Assembly (NCBI GenBank): GCA_904420155.1
Contig: CAJFUH010000003.1
Span: 31,393 to 95,392, forward strand
DNA length: 64,000 nucleotides
Source: an uncultured Clostridia bacterium
GTDB lineage: Bacteria; Bacillota; Clostridia; Oscillospirales; Acutalibacteraceae
Direction of reading: 5' to 3'
This document shows positions 1-6,706 of the stretch, piece by piece. Positions within the stretch are counted from its first letter, which is position 1. Every line of letters starts with the position of its first letter. Both the position numbers and the translations under genes were made by a program. The notes below the pieces were generated by a model that was not told the DNA's origin, did not search any database, and was given only the letters and a program-made list of their open reading frames with translations.

Positions 1-60
1 CTTTTGGATTCCGAATTGGCATCGCGCGTTTATACAGCCCCTTCACTGGTGTTAGACTAA
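1..60 (+). CDS. 3' end of an unidentified gene (partial)
   Basis: The first reading frame stays open from base 1 through 19 codons and stops with TAA at 58-60; the visible C-terminus reads LLDSELASRVYTAPSLVLD. A strong hairpin terminator begins six bases after the stop, which is why I treat this as a real gene end rather than chance. The fragment is too short to name a family. The alternative is non-coding sequence between the terminator and a gene outside the window. Confidence 0.4.
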   Translation, partial: LLDSELASRVYTAPSLVLD

Positions 61-65
61 GGATT

Positions 66-115
66 GAAAAAAGGATGTGCCGCAGAAAAAGAATTCTGCG
101 GCACATCCTTTTTTG
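66..115. terminator. Bidirectional rho-independent terminator
   Basis: Near-perfect inverted repeat: arms 67-87 and 94-114 (core GGATGTGCCGCAGAA pairing across a six-base loop), with an A-run before and a T-run after. It can serve both the plus-strand gene ending at 60 and the minus-strand methyltransferase ending at 135. Confidence 0.85.
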
Positions 116-134
116 TATGGTGCTTATCTGAGCA

Positions 135-1262
135 CTATTTTGATTGATTCTTAAAATATTGGTAAATCTGGCAAGGAATCATACCATTATAGAGTTTTCG
201 ACGTTTATCTGCTTTTCTTCCATAACATCTCTCAAAATCTGTATCCGGGCTGATGACAGTGTAGCTCCATCCTCTCTTTTGAATAAAAACCTTTCCCATT
301 ACTTCATAAAGTTCTTCTGCGCGGTTCACGTCCAAAAGCCTCTCCCCATAAGGGGGGTTGCATACCACTGTTCCCCGTTCCCCTTCACAGGCAAATTCCC
401 GTATATCTTGTTGCTTCCCTGTAATCCTCGCAGATACCCCCGCCTTCTTCGCATTCTTTAAAGCGAGTGACAGCGCCTCCTGATCGATATCATACACATA
501 AGCCTGAAAAAATGCGTCCCGGCGAATTTGTTCTTGTGCCCGTTCTCTCTCCCTACTCCATACCTGGGGATTACTGCTCTCCCATCGTTCCACTGCAAAG
601 GAACGTTTTAGCCCTGGCGCGATATTCAAAGCCAACAGAGCTCCTTCGATTGCTATCGTTCCAGAACCGCAAAAAGGATCGATGAGAACAGAATCGGAAC
701 GCACTCGAGACAGGAAACACATAGCAGCCGCCAACGTTTCCTTGATCGGGGCCTGTGTAGCAATGGCCCGATAGCCTCGTTTATGTAAACCAGGCCCAGA
801 AGTATCCAACATGATCTGAACCTGATCTTTCATAATTAAAAATTGGATTTGATGCAGGGGGCCCGACTCTTCAAACCAAGGAAGTCGATAGCACATCTTT
901 AAGTGCTCTACAACAGCTTTTTTGATAATAGCCTGACAATCTGGGATGCTGGTCAATTTGGAATTGAGAGAACGTCCTTTTACCGGGAAAGCGTCTTTTT
1001 TCCCGATCCATTGTTCCCAAGGAAGGCCTTTCACCCCTTCAAATAACTCTTCAAAACTACGAGCTGGAAAGCTTCCCACCAAAATCTGTACTCGTTCCGC
1101 ATATCGAGACCCTAAATTAACACGAGCTAAGATATCTTCTCCTCCACGAAAGAGTACTCTCCCATTTTGTGCTTCCACATGGGGAACCTCCATAGCCCGC
1201 AATTCACCTGCTACCAGTCCTTCCAACCCTAATAGGCAAGGACAAACATAATTCTGTTCCAT
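135..1262 (-). CDS. ypsC: THUMP-domain class I SAM-dependent RNA methyltransferase
   Basis: Predicted rRNA guanine-N2 methyltransferase of the YpsC / RlmL N-terminal half type, 375 residues, cytosolic. The N-terminal half (about 1-160) is the THUMP-containing RNA-binding part. The C-terminal half is a Rossmann-fold methyltransferase with the SAM-binding motif DPFCGSGTI (about residue 195) and the catalytic NPPYGERL motif (about residue 303), the (N/D)PPY signature of N-methylation of guanine in RNA. Full length for the single-domain Firmicutes form; it lacks the second methyltransferase domain of E. coli RlmL. It is monocistronic between two terminators. Family assignment is firm; the exact target base is inferred. 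Confidence 0.9.
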   Translation of the reverse strand: MEQNYVCPCLLGLEGLVAGELRAMEVPHVEAQNGRVLFRGGEDILARVNLGSRYAERVQILVGSFPARSFEELFEGVKGLPWEQWIGKKDAFPVKGRSLNSKLTSIPDCQAIIKKAVVEHLKMCYRLPWFEESGPLHQIQFLIMKDQVQIMLDTSGPGLHKRGYRAIATQAPIKETLAAAMCFLSRVRSDSVLIDPFCGSGTIAIEGALLALNIAPGLKRSFAVERWESSNPQVWSRERERAQEQIRRDAFFQAYVYDIDQEALSLALKNAKKAGVSARITGKQQDIREFACEGERGTVVCNPPYGERLLDVNRAEELYEVMGKVFIQKRGWSYTVISPDTDFERCYGRKADKRRKLYNGMIPCQIYQYFKNQSK

Positions 1263-1297
1263 TTTGTTCGCTCCTATCCCTCTTTATATAGTACATA

Positions 1298-1335
1298 GAA
1301 AAACAGGACGGAGGCTTTGCTCCGCCCTGTTTTTC
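1298..1335 (-). terminator. Terminator downstream of hpf
   Basis: Stem 1303-1313 with 1320-1330 (ACAGGACGGAG against CTCCGCCCTGT, one mismatch), loop GCTTTG, T-run on the minus strand. It lies between the hpf stop and the methyltransferase start. Confidence 0.8.
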
Positions 1336-1364
1336 TCTCTATTCACCAATTAAACAAAAATCTG

Positions 1365-1907
1365 TTATACTTCGGGTTCCAATAAACCATAAGTACCGTC
1401 TTTCCGCCGGTATACTACGTTGATTTCCCCTGTTTCCGCATTACGGTACATGTAAAATTGATGTCCTACCATGTTCATCTGTAAAATCGCTTCTTCTACG
1501 TCCAGAGGCTTTACCGGAAAACGTTTGGAACGCACTACCTGATATTCTTGTTCTTCTACATCGTCCGTCTCATCCGAAACATCTTCATGAGCCAAAAAAT
1601 CGTCCAAAACAGCGGCGCGCATCTTTTTCTCCAGGCGACATTTATTTTTCCGAATCTGCCTACCCAATACATCTACCACTGCATCTAAGGCATCGTTCAT
1701 CTCTTCTGCGGTCTGTTCCGCACGGTATACCATGCCATTCTGCCGAATGGTTACCTCTACGGTCTGCCGGTTCTTCTCCAGTGTAACGGTAACATTTGCC
1801 TGTGCGTCCTCACCAAAGATACGATTGAATTTCGATAGTTTCTTCTCTACACGTTCCTTAAAATTATCTCTCAAATTAACCTTTCTACTGGTAATGGCAA
1901 TTTTCAT
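1365..1907 (-). CDS. hpf: Ribosome hibernation-promoting factor, long form
   Basis: Dimerises 70S ribosomes into inactive 100S particles in stationary phase. About 180 residues: the N-terminal RaiA/YfiA domain (MKIAITSRKVNLRDNF onward, about 1-100), an acidic linker (about 105-125) and a C-terminal dimerisation domain (about 125-180, with FPVKPLDVEEAILQMNMVGHQFY), as in long HPF of Firmicutes. The start is placed at ATG 1905-1907 because GGAGG lies at 1916-1920; upstream codons in the same frame do not look like protein. Monocistronic with its own promoter and terminator. Confidence 0.95.
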   Translation of the reverse strand: MKIAITSRKVNLRDNFKERVEKKLSKFNRIFGEDAQANVTVTLEKNRQTVEVTIRQNGMVYRAEQTAEEMNDALDAVVDVLGRQIRKNKCRLEKKMRAAVLDDFLAHEDVSDETDDVEEQEYQVVRSKRFPVKPLDVEEAILQMNMVGHQFYMYRNAETGEINVVYRRKDGTYGLLEPEV

Positions 1908-2016
1908 GGTACTGTCCTCCTTAGATAAAAATGTAGGCTGGAATGTTGCATCAGATATTCCTCTATCTGAGAACAAAGACCCTCTTTTGGGACATCCTTT
2001 TCTTTGCTCTGTCTAT

Positions 2017-2045
2017 ATTATACTACATTACACAAAAAATAGAAA
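2017..2045 (-). promoter_or_regulatory. Probable promoter of hpf
   Basis: On the minus strand a perfect TATAAT (2017-2022) is preceded at 17 bases by TTTCTA (2040-2045). The leader that would follow holds a 7-bp hairpin (1951-1957 with 1964-1970). The -35 is weak. Confidence 0.5.
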
Positions 2046-2160
2046 GAGATTGCGAAAGATTTTCATAAAAACTTTAAAATATTTTCTTATTTCCTGTTCT
2101 ATTTTATTTCAAAAACAAGACAATACCTTCCATGACGAAATTTTCTGCTTTCATTTTAAG

Positions 2161-3318
2161 CTATCTTACCCTTTTCCCATTGCAGAATACCATATCCGGC
2201 TTGACGGGTAATTGCAAGGGATCCCCAGAAAACACAGAAAAGTCGGCATCTTTCCCTTTTTTTAAAGAGCCTACTCGATGGTCGAGTCCACAAATTTGAG
2301 CGGGAACAATAGTAATAGCGCGCAGTGCCTGTCCTGGATCCATACCTTCCCGCACAGCTAACGCAGCGCATACAGGCAAATATTGGATAGGAATAACGGG
2401 ATGGTCAGTGATAATCGCAGTAGGGACTCCCGCTTTATTTAAAATCCCAGGATTTTTAGGAGTCAATTCCCTCAGCTCCGGCTTAGAGCGGTCACATAAA
2501 ATAGGTCCTGCCAGTACCCGGGCCCTTTCTTGTACCAAATCCTCTTCTATCAAATGTCCCTCTGTTCCATGTACGATAACATAGTCAATGTTAAATTCTT
2601 TGGCTATGCGAATAGCTGTAAAAATATCATCTGCACGGTGGGCATGAAAATGGGCCTCTATTTTCCGTTCCAATAAAGGAAGGAGGGCTTCGCATTTGGC
2701 ATCGTATTCCGGCGGGTCATAGGAATCGCTATCTTCCTCTGCTTTACGCTTTTCTTCCTGGTACCGAACCGTTTTATACAACTGTTCCCGAATCACGGCA
2801 GCTGTGGCCATACGGGTGGAGGGCATCTGGTTTTTTCCATGATAAACCGATTTTGGGTTTTCTCCCAATGCAAATTTGATCGCTACAGGATCTTTTAAAA
2901 TCATGGAATCAACCCGATGTCCACTGATTTTTAGGGCTACCATTTGACCTGCAATGGCATTTGCGCTGCCCGGACCTGTGACAACTGTGGTAACGCCCGC
3001 ATCCAACGCCTCTGAAAAACAACGATCCATGGGATTTACTGCATCTATTCCCCGAAGATGTGGGGTAATGGGATCTGTTTCCTCATTGCCGTCGTCTCCC
3101 TCAAAAGTCAAGCCGTCTTCAAACATTCCTAAATGGGTATGGGCATCTATAAAACCTGGATAAATGTGTTTCCCTTTTAGGTCCAGGGTTTCTTGATCCT
3201 TATCAGTAAGCTGATCCATGGATCCTATTTCAGCAATTTTATCTTCCTGAATCCAAAGATATCCCTGATCGATCGGATCTCCTTCCATCGTATGGATTGT
3301 CGCATTCACTAGTAACAT
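2161..3318 (-). CDS. Amidohydrolase, imidazolonepropionase-like
   Basis: Metal-dependent amidohydrolase of about 385 residues. The beta-sandwich plus TIM-barrel layout is visible: N-terminal MLLVNATIHTMEGDPIDQG, then the metal-binding PGFIDAHTHLG motif (about residue 54), a second HxH (HFHAHRADD, about 227) and HGTEGH, and a late ITDHPV motif. The C-terminus FSGDPLQLPVKPDMVFCNGKRV is typical of the family. Start chosen at ATG 3316-3318, with AAGGAG about seven bases upstream. Substrate unknown; such proteins act on cyclic amides or peptidic amides. No functional link to its neighbours is evident. Confidence 0.85.
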   Translation of the reverse strand: MLLVNATIHTMEGDPIDQGYLWIQEDKIAEIGSMDQLTDKDQETLDLKGKHIYPGFIDAHTHLGMFEDGLTFEGDDGNEETDPITPHLRGIDAVNPMDRCFSEALDAGVTTVVTGPGSANAIAGQMVALKISGHRVDSMILKDPVAIKFALGENPKSVYHGKNQMPSTRMATAAVIREQLYKTVRYQEEKRKAEEDSDSYDPPEYDAKCEALLPLLERKIEAHFHAHRADDIFTAIRIAKEFNIDYVIVHGTEGHLIEEDLVQERARVLAGPILCDRSKPELRELTPKNPGILNKAGVPTAIITDHPVIPIQYLPVCAALAVREGMDPGQALRAITIVPAQICGLDHRVGSLKKGKDADFSVFSGDPLQLPVKPDMVFCNGKRVR

Positions 3319-3344
3319 AAGAACTCCTTTTCCTATTTCCTGAC

Positions 3345-3380
3345 AAAAAGAGCGGAGCGCTCTACACACTCCGCTCTTTT
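3345..3380 (-). terminator. Terminator downstream of yabR-like gene
   Basis: Perfect 12-bp stem AAAAGAGCGGAG (3346-3357) with 3369-3380, followed on the minus strand by a T-run; it closes the yabP-yabQ-divIC-S1 transcription unit. Confidence 0.85.
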
Positions 3381-3387
3381 CTTTCCG

Positions 3388-3834
3388 TTATCGGGACTGA
3401 TTTCCCCCACGGCGGGAAAATCCTCCCCGTTTATTTTCGGTCACTCGCTTCAAATCAGACATTTTCTCATCACTTGTCTGTTTAAAACGGGACATCATAT
3501 CCTCAAAGCTGGCTGGTTCGCTGTTGTTTCTCCGTGACTGCCACTCAAAATTGCCCGGTCTCGCCGGACGAGGGGCACGATGATTAGACGTGCGTTCCAT
3601 TTCCATTGCCTTTTTCATGGAAAGGCTGACTTTACCATCCTCTCCAATATTGAGAATCTTTACCTTGACTGTCTGGTTTTCCGTTACAAAATCCCGGATT
3701 TCTTTTACAAACGTCGGTGCAACCTCCGAAATATGTACCATTCCCGTTTTTCCTCCGGGAAGCTCGACAAATGCGCCAAACTTGGTAATTCCAGTCACTT
3801 TGCCTTCCAGAACCATTCCTACCTCAAGCTGCAT
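3388..3834 (-). CDS. yabR: S1-domain RNA-binding protein (YabR-like)
   Basis: One S1 RNA-binding domain (about residues 1-72, with GMVLEGKVTGITKFGAFVEL and GKVSLSMK), followed by a basic, low-complexity tail rich in Arg, Asn and Gly (FSRRGGNQSR at the end). 148 residues, the size of the YabR / general stress protein 13 family, which binds RNA or ribosomes. It sits directly downstream of divIC exactly as yabR does in Bacillus. Precise role unknown. Confidence 0.85.
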   Translation of the reverse strand: MQLEVGMVLEGKVTGITKFGAFVELPGGKTGMVHISEVAPTFVKEIRDFVTENQTVKVKILNIGEDGKVSLSMKKAMEMERTSNHRAPRPARPGNFEWQSRRNNSEPASFEDMMSRFKQTSDEKMSDLKRVTENKRGGFSRRGGNQSR

Positions 3835-3868
3835 ACAGTAACAATTTCCTCCTTAGCTCCTGAAGCTT

Positions 3869-4174
3869 TTAGTTGCCAGCTATATTAATAAAAACACGTT
3901 CGCCGGGATATGTCAAATTCAGATTTCCCTCGCGCGCTGCGCGCTCGATATAATCTTTCACTTCTTCATCATCCGAATCCAATACGCGTTTTATATCTGT
4001 GTTTTTGATTTCCACAATTTCAATCTGTTGATTAAGAGCTTCCAACTCTTGCTCTTTTGCGCGGATCTGTACCTGCTGGTTGACCAATGACACCGCAACA
4101 TACGCCACAAGGGCCAATACTGCTAAACGAAAGAAGATATGCTTTTTTGATTTTTTACGTTTAATAACTCTCAT
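3869..4174 (-). CDS. divIC: Septum formation initiator, DivIC/FtsL family
   Basis: Small bitopic divisome protein, 101 residues: a very basic cytoplasmic N-terminus (MRVIKRKKSKK), one membrane helix (about 13-31), then an extracytoplasmic coiled coil (about 33-60) and the conserved tail AAREGNLNLTYPGERVFI. In Bacillus DivIC works with FtsL and DivIB in the division complex. The start overlaps the yabQ stop by four bases (ATGA), so the two are translationally coupled. Location between yabQ and the S1 gene supports DivIC rather than FtsL. Confidence 0.88.
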   Translation of the reverse strand: MRVIKRKKSKKHIFFRLAVLALVAYVAVSLVNQQVQIRAKEQELEALNQQIEIVEIKNTDIKRVLDSDDEEVKDYIERAAREGNLNLTYPGERVFINIAGN

Positions 4175-4713
4175 GCTCTCTTCTTCCTTTTTGTTTTTTT
4201 CTGATTTTTCCCAGCCACACGCTTATCTGCATTATACACTACTTTGCCCCGTTGTTTCAAGCGTATTTTTGATTTCGCTACACTTTTTTTTATAAAACAA
4301 AAAAAAGAACATACCGGACGTCCCATTAGGCCCGCTACTTTTTGAGAGATCCGAAAAGCTGGCCCAAAAAAATGGACGTTCAAAAAGGCTATACTTTTTT
4401 CTAAAAGGGATACGATCCACTTGATCAAACGAAGCGTCACTGCTCCCACTGTCAAATGATACACACACCACCCGATGATCTCGCCCGCTAAGATATAGAA
4501 TCGGAACTCCCCTTTGTTAGCAGCAAACGTAAACAAAAAGGTTAACACGCCGCAGCTACCTAAATAGAAAACATCTTGAAAAAAAATATGGCGGCGTTCG
4601 CTGGCCGTAAGAATCCTGATAATCCGGAAGATATCGTAATATGCTCCCAATAGAATTCCAAACAAGCAGGCATACCCAAAAATAATAGGCTGACTGGATA
4701 GAGATTGTTCCAA
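4171..4713 (-). CDS. yabQ: Spore cortex biosynthesis protein YabQ
   Basis: Membrane protein of 180 residues with an N-terminal cluster of about four hydrophobic segments (about 8-110; GYACLFGILLGAYYDIFR is the family-typical opening) and a very basic C-terminal tail (KNQKKTKRKKRA). In Bacillus YabQ is made in the mother cell under sigma-E, localises to the forespore membrane and is needed for spore cortex formation. Located between yabP and divIC, as in Bacillus. The YabQ family is recognised by context and topology together; confidence is high. Confidence 0.88.
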   Translation of the reverse strand: MEQSLSSQPIIFGYACLFGILLGAYYDIFRIIRILTASERRHIFFQDVFYLGSCGVLTFLFTFAANKGEFRFYILAGEIIGWCVYHLTVGAVTLRLIKWIVSLLEKSIAFLNVHFFGPAFRISQKVAGLMGRPVCSFFCFIKKSVAKSKIRLKQRGKVVYNADKRVAGKNQKKTKRKKRA

Positions 4714-4724
4714 AAGCTCACTTC

Positions 4725-5006
4725 CTATCGGAACAGTTTGGACAAAAAGCCCCCGCTGCTTGCTTGATTCTCTGTGTAGCTCATCGATACAATCTCTCCT
4801 TCCAGGGAGAGTTCCCCTGTCTCTACGCTTAATTTATTGATATGGAGATTTCTTCCTTTGACCGTTAGTTCCCCTAGGTCTGTATAAGCCACTACCGCCT
4901 GTTCATCAAAACTGTCTACATCGGAAACTCCTGTGATGGTCATATTCTTTCTATTTTCTAATATCAAACTATGCGGCATTTTTACCGTCTTTTTTTCCTC
5001 TGTCAA
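4725..5006 (-). CDS. yabP: Sporulation protein YabP
   Basis: YabP-family spore protein of about 93 residues with the family signature KMPHSLILENRKNMTITGV-DVDSFDE. I place the start at TTG 5004-5006, because GGAGG sits at 5016-5020 with a nine-base spacer and the residues after it align with the usual N-terminus. An in-frame ATG at 5033 would add nine residues, but the sigma-E type promoter at 5040-5068 predicts a transcript starting at about 5033, leaving that ATG without a leader. In Bacillus yabP and yabQ are mother-cell genes. Confidence 0.88.
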   Translation of the reverse strand: MTEEKKTVKMPHSLILENRKNMTITGVSDVDSFDEQAVVAYTDLGELTVKGRNLHINKLSVETGELSLEGEIVSMSYTENQASSGGFLSKLFR

Positions 5007-5039
5007 AATTGCTTCCCTCCCAAACAAGATCATAGTTCA

Positions 5040-5068
5040 TATGTATGACTTGTCTGTCGGTAATATGA
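5040..5068 (-). promoter_or_regulatory. Sigma-E type promoter of yabP-yabQ
   Basis: Minus strand: -35 TCATATT (5062-5068) matches the sigma-E consensus KMATATT at every position; after exactly 14 bases comes CATACATA (5040-5047), matching the first six bases of CATACAMT. Spacing and both boxes fit mother-cell sigma-E, the factor known to drive yabP in Bacillus. Confidence 0.65.
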
Positions 5069-5097
5069 CATAAGGGAGTATCCGATAAAACAGAATT

Positions 5098-5343
5098 CTA
5101 TCCTTCTAACACTTGATATAAATCGCCGGCCTCTTCTTTTTTAGCGTATTCGTTTACTGCTAGTACCTTTACTCTCATAGTACGGCTGCCCAGTTGTAAT
5201 TCTAAAATATCTCCCACTTTTACGTCATAAGAAGCGCGGGCTGGTTTGCCGTTTACCAGTACTCTTCCCGCATCACATGCCTCATTGGCAATGGTTCTCC
5301 GTTTAATGATTCGGGAAATTTTTAAATATTTATCTAAACGCAT
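5098..5343 (-). CDS. rqcP: S4-domain ribosome-quality-control protein RqcP
   Basis: 81 residues, essentially one S4 RNA-binding domain (MRLDKYLKISRIIKRRT, then ANEACDAGRVLVNGKPARAS). RqcP (formerly YabO) binds 50S subunits carrying peptidyl-tRNA and assists RqcH in alanine tailing of stalled chains. Start fixed at ATG 5341-5343 by AGGAGG a few bases upstream; seven further in-frame codons upstream are untranslated. Placement between hup/mazG and yabP is the Bacillus yabN-yabO-yabP order. Confidence 0.92.
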   Translation of the reverse strand: MRLDKYLKISRIIKRRTIANEACDAGRVLVNGKPARASYDVKVGDILELQLGSRTMRVKVLAVNEYAKKEEAGDLYQVLEG

Positions 5344-5398
5344 ATAGGTCCTCCTAAAAAACAAAAAAATAAATCATGAAGAAAATCCTTGCTACCAG

Positions 5399-5442
5399 GA
5401 AAAAAGAGAGCACAGCGAAGAAACTCCCTTCGCCGCGCTCTC
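5399..5442 (-). terminator. Terminator downstream of hup
   Basis: 15-bp stem 5406-5420 with 5428-5442 (two G-U pairs in the minus-strand RNA) followed by six T on the minus strand. It separates hup from rqcP. Confidence 0.85.
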
Positions 5443-5466
5443 AAAACATATGTCAACACAAAACGA

Positions 5467-5742
5467 TTAGTCTTCCACCGCGTTTTTGAACGCCTTACCA
5501 ACTTTAAAAGCAGGTACCTTTGACGCCGGAATGGTGATCGGAGAGTTGGTTCTGGGATCGCGTCCCTGTCTCTCGCTGCGGTTGCGTATCTCGAATGTTC
5601 CAAAACCAACAATCTGTACCTTCTCTTCCAGAGCCACTGTCTCCATAATGGTATCAAGCATTGCATTAACAGCCTTATCAGCGTCCTTTTTGGAAAGCTC
5701 TGCCTTTTCAGCAACAGCCATAATCAATTCTGTTTTGTTCAT
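5467..5742 (-). CDS. hup: Histone-like DNA-binding protein HU
   Basis: 91-residue HU protein: helical dimerisation part MNKTELIMAVAEKAELSKKD, then the beta-arm with GFGTFEIRNRSERQGRDPRTN and the IPASKVPAFKVGK motif. It bends and compacts DNA as a dimer. A good GGAGG precedes the ATG and a strong terminator follows, so it is probably highly expressed as a single gene. Its insertion between mazG and rqcP differs from the Bacillus order, where the two are adjacent. Confidence 0.97.
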   Translation of the reverse strand: MNKTELIMAVAEKAELSKKDADKAVNAMLDTIMETVALEEKVQIVGFGTFEIRNRSERQGRDPRTNSPITIPASKVPAFKVGKAFKNAVED

Positions 5743-5867
5743 GTTAATAAACCTCCGTTATTTTATATTACACGTGGTACTACCTAGATACAGAATTCCT
5801 CTATATCTATTTCTTATATTCCACAGCAGTTCTACTTTCTTTTTAAAAATAAGACCCGCTGAGAATG

Positions 5868-6662
5868 TCAATTCTGTTTTTTCGCCTTCTCCCAGAGACC
5901 ATCCAGTTCCTCCAAGGAGGCTTCTTTCATATCCAATCCCTTTTCTTTTGCCATTTCTTCTACCATAGAAAACCGTTGCACAAATTTATCGCAAGCCTTT
6001 GACAATGCATGTTCACTATCTACTTTTAAAAATCTTGCCACATTCACAACAGAAAATAACACATCCCCCAGTTCTTCATCCTGGTGTTGAGCATCCTTTT
6101 CTCTGATAGCCTCTTTCAGTTCCTCCAATTCTTCTGAAACTTTGTCTAAGGCACCATCCACATCCGGCCAATCAAAACCTACTTTTGCAGCCTTTTGCTG
6201 AATTTTTGTGCTTCTCATCAAAGAGGGCAGCGCTTTCGATACGCTATCCATGGCTTGGCTCTGCATACGTTGAGACTTGGTACGCATCTTAATGGCATCC
6301 CAATTTTTGAGAACCTCATCACTAGTATGCGCCGTAACATCGGAAAAAATATGGGGATGGCGGATAATTAATTTTTTGCAGATACCGTCTACCACATCTG
6401 CATACGTAAAGGATTGCTTTTCTTCTTCCATTTGCGCATGGAAAACTACCTGGAGCAGGACGTCTCCCAGCTCTTCCTGAAGAAGTTCCCGGTTTTCCGT
6501 ATCAATCGCTTCAATCGCTTCATACGTTTCTTCAATGAAATTGGAACGGATGCTCTGATGGGTCTGCTCGCGGTCCCAAGGACATCCCTCCGGGGAACGA
6601 AGTATTTTCATAATATCCAGCAAGTCCTGCATTTCATAGCGGTCTTTTTGATGAAATTCCAC
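5868..6662 (-). CDS. mazG: Nucleoside triphosphate pyrophosphohydrolase MazG
   Basis: Hydrolyses (d)NTPs to NMP and pyrophosphate, a house-cleaning enzyme. 264 residues with two tandem MazG repeats: the first with LRSPEGCPWDREQTHQSIRS (about 20-40) and metal-binding ExxE...ELGDVLLQVVFHAQ (about 46-76), the second with EELEELKEAIRE...ELGDVLFSVVNVARF (about 180-215). It lacks the N-terminal methylase-like (YabN) domain found in Bacillus. Located next to the SpoVB-like flippase, as yabN is next to yabM. Confidence 0.93.
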   Translation of the reverse strand: MEFHQKDRYEMQDLLDIMKILRSPEGCPWDREQTHQSIRSNFIEETYEAIEAIDTENRELLQEELGDVLLQVVFHAQMEEEKQSFTYADVVDGICKKLIIRHPHIFSDVTAHTSDEVLKNWDAIKMRTKSQRMQSQAMDSVSKALPSLMRSTKIQQKAAKVGFDWPDVDGALDKVSEELEELKEAIREKDAQHQDEELGDVLFSVVNVARFLKVDSEHALSKACDKFVQRFSMVEEMAKEKGLDMKEASLEELDGLWEKAKKQN

Positions 6663-6706
6663 AACGCTACTTCCTTTACCTAAAAATACAAAAGCTGGTT
6701 TTTATT

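Noticed and set aside
1977..2160. Possible raiA-type structured RNA upstream of hpf
   Set aside because: The gap is only about 180 bases, with a promoter inside it; I could not recognise the large conserved fold by eye. A covariance-model search would settle it.
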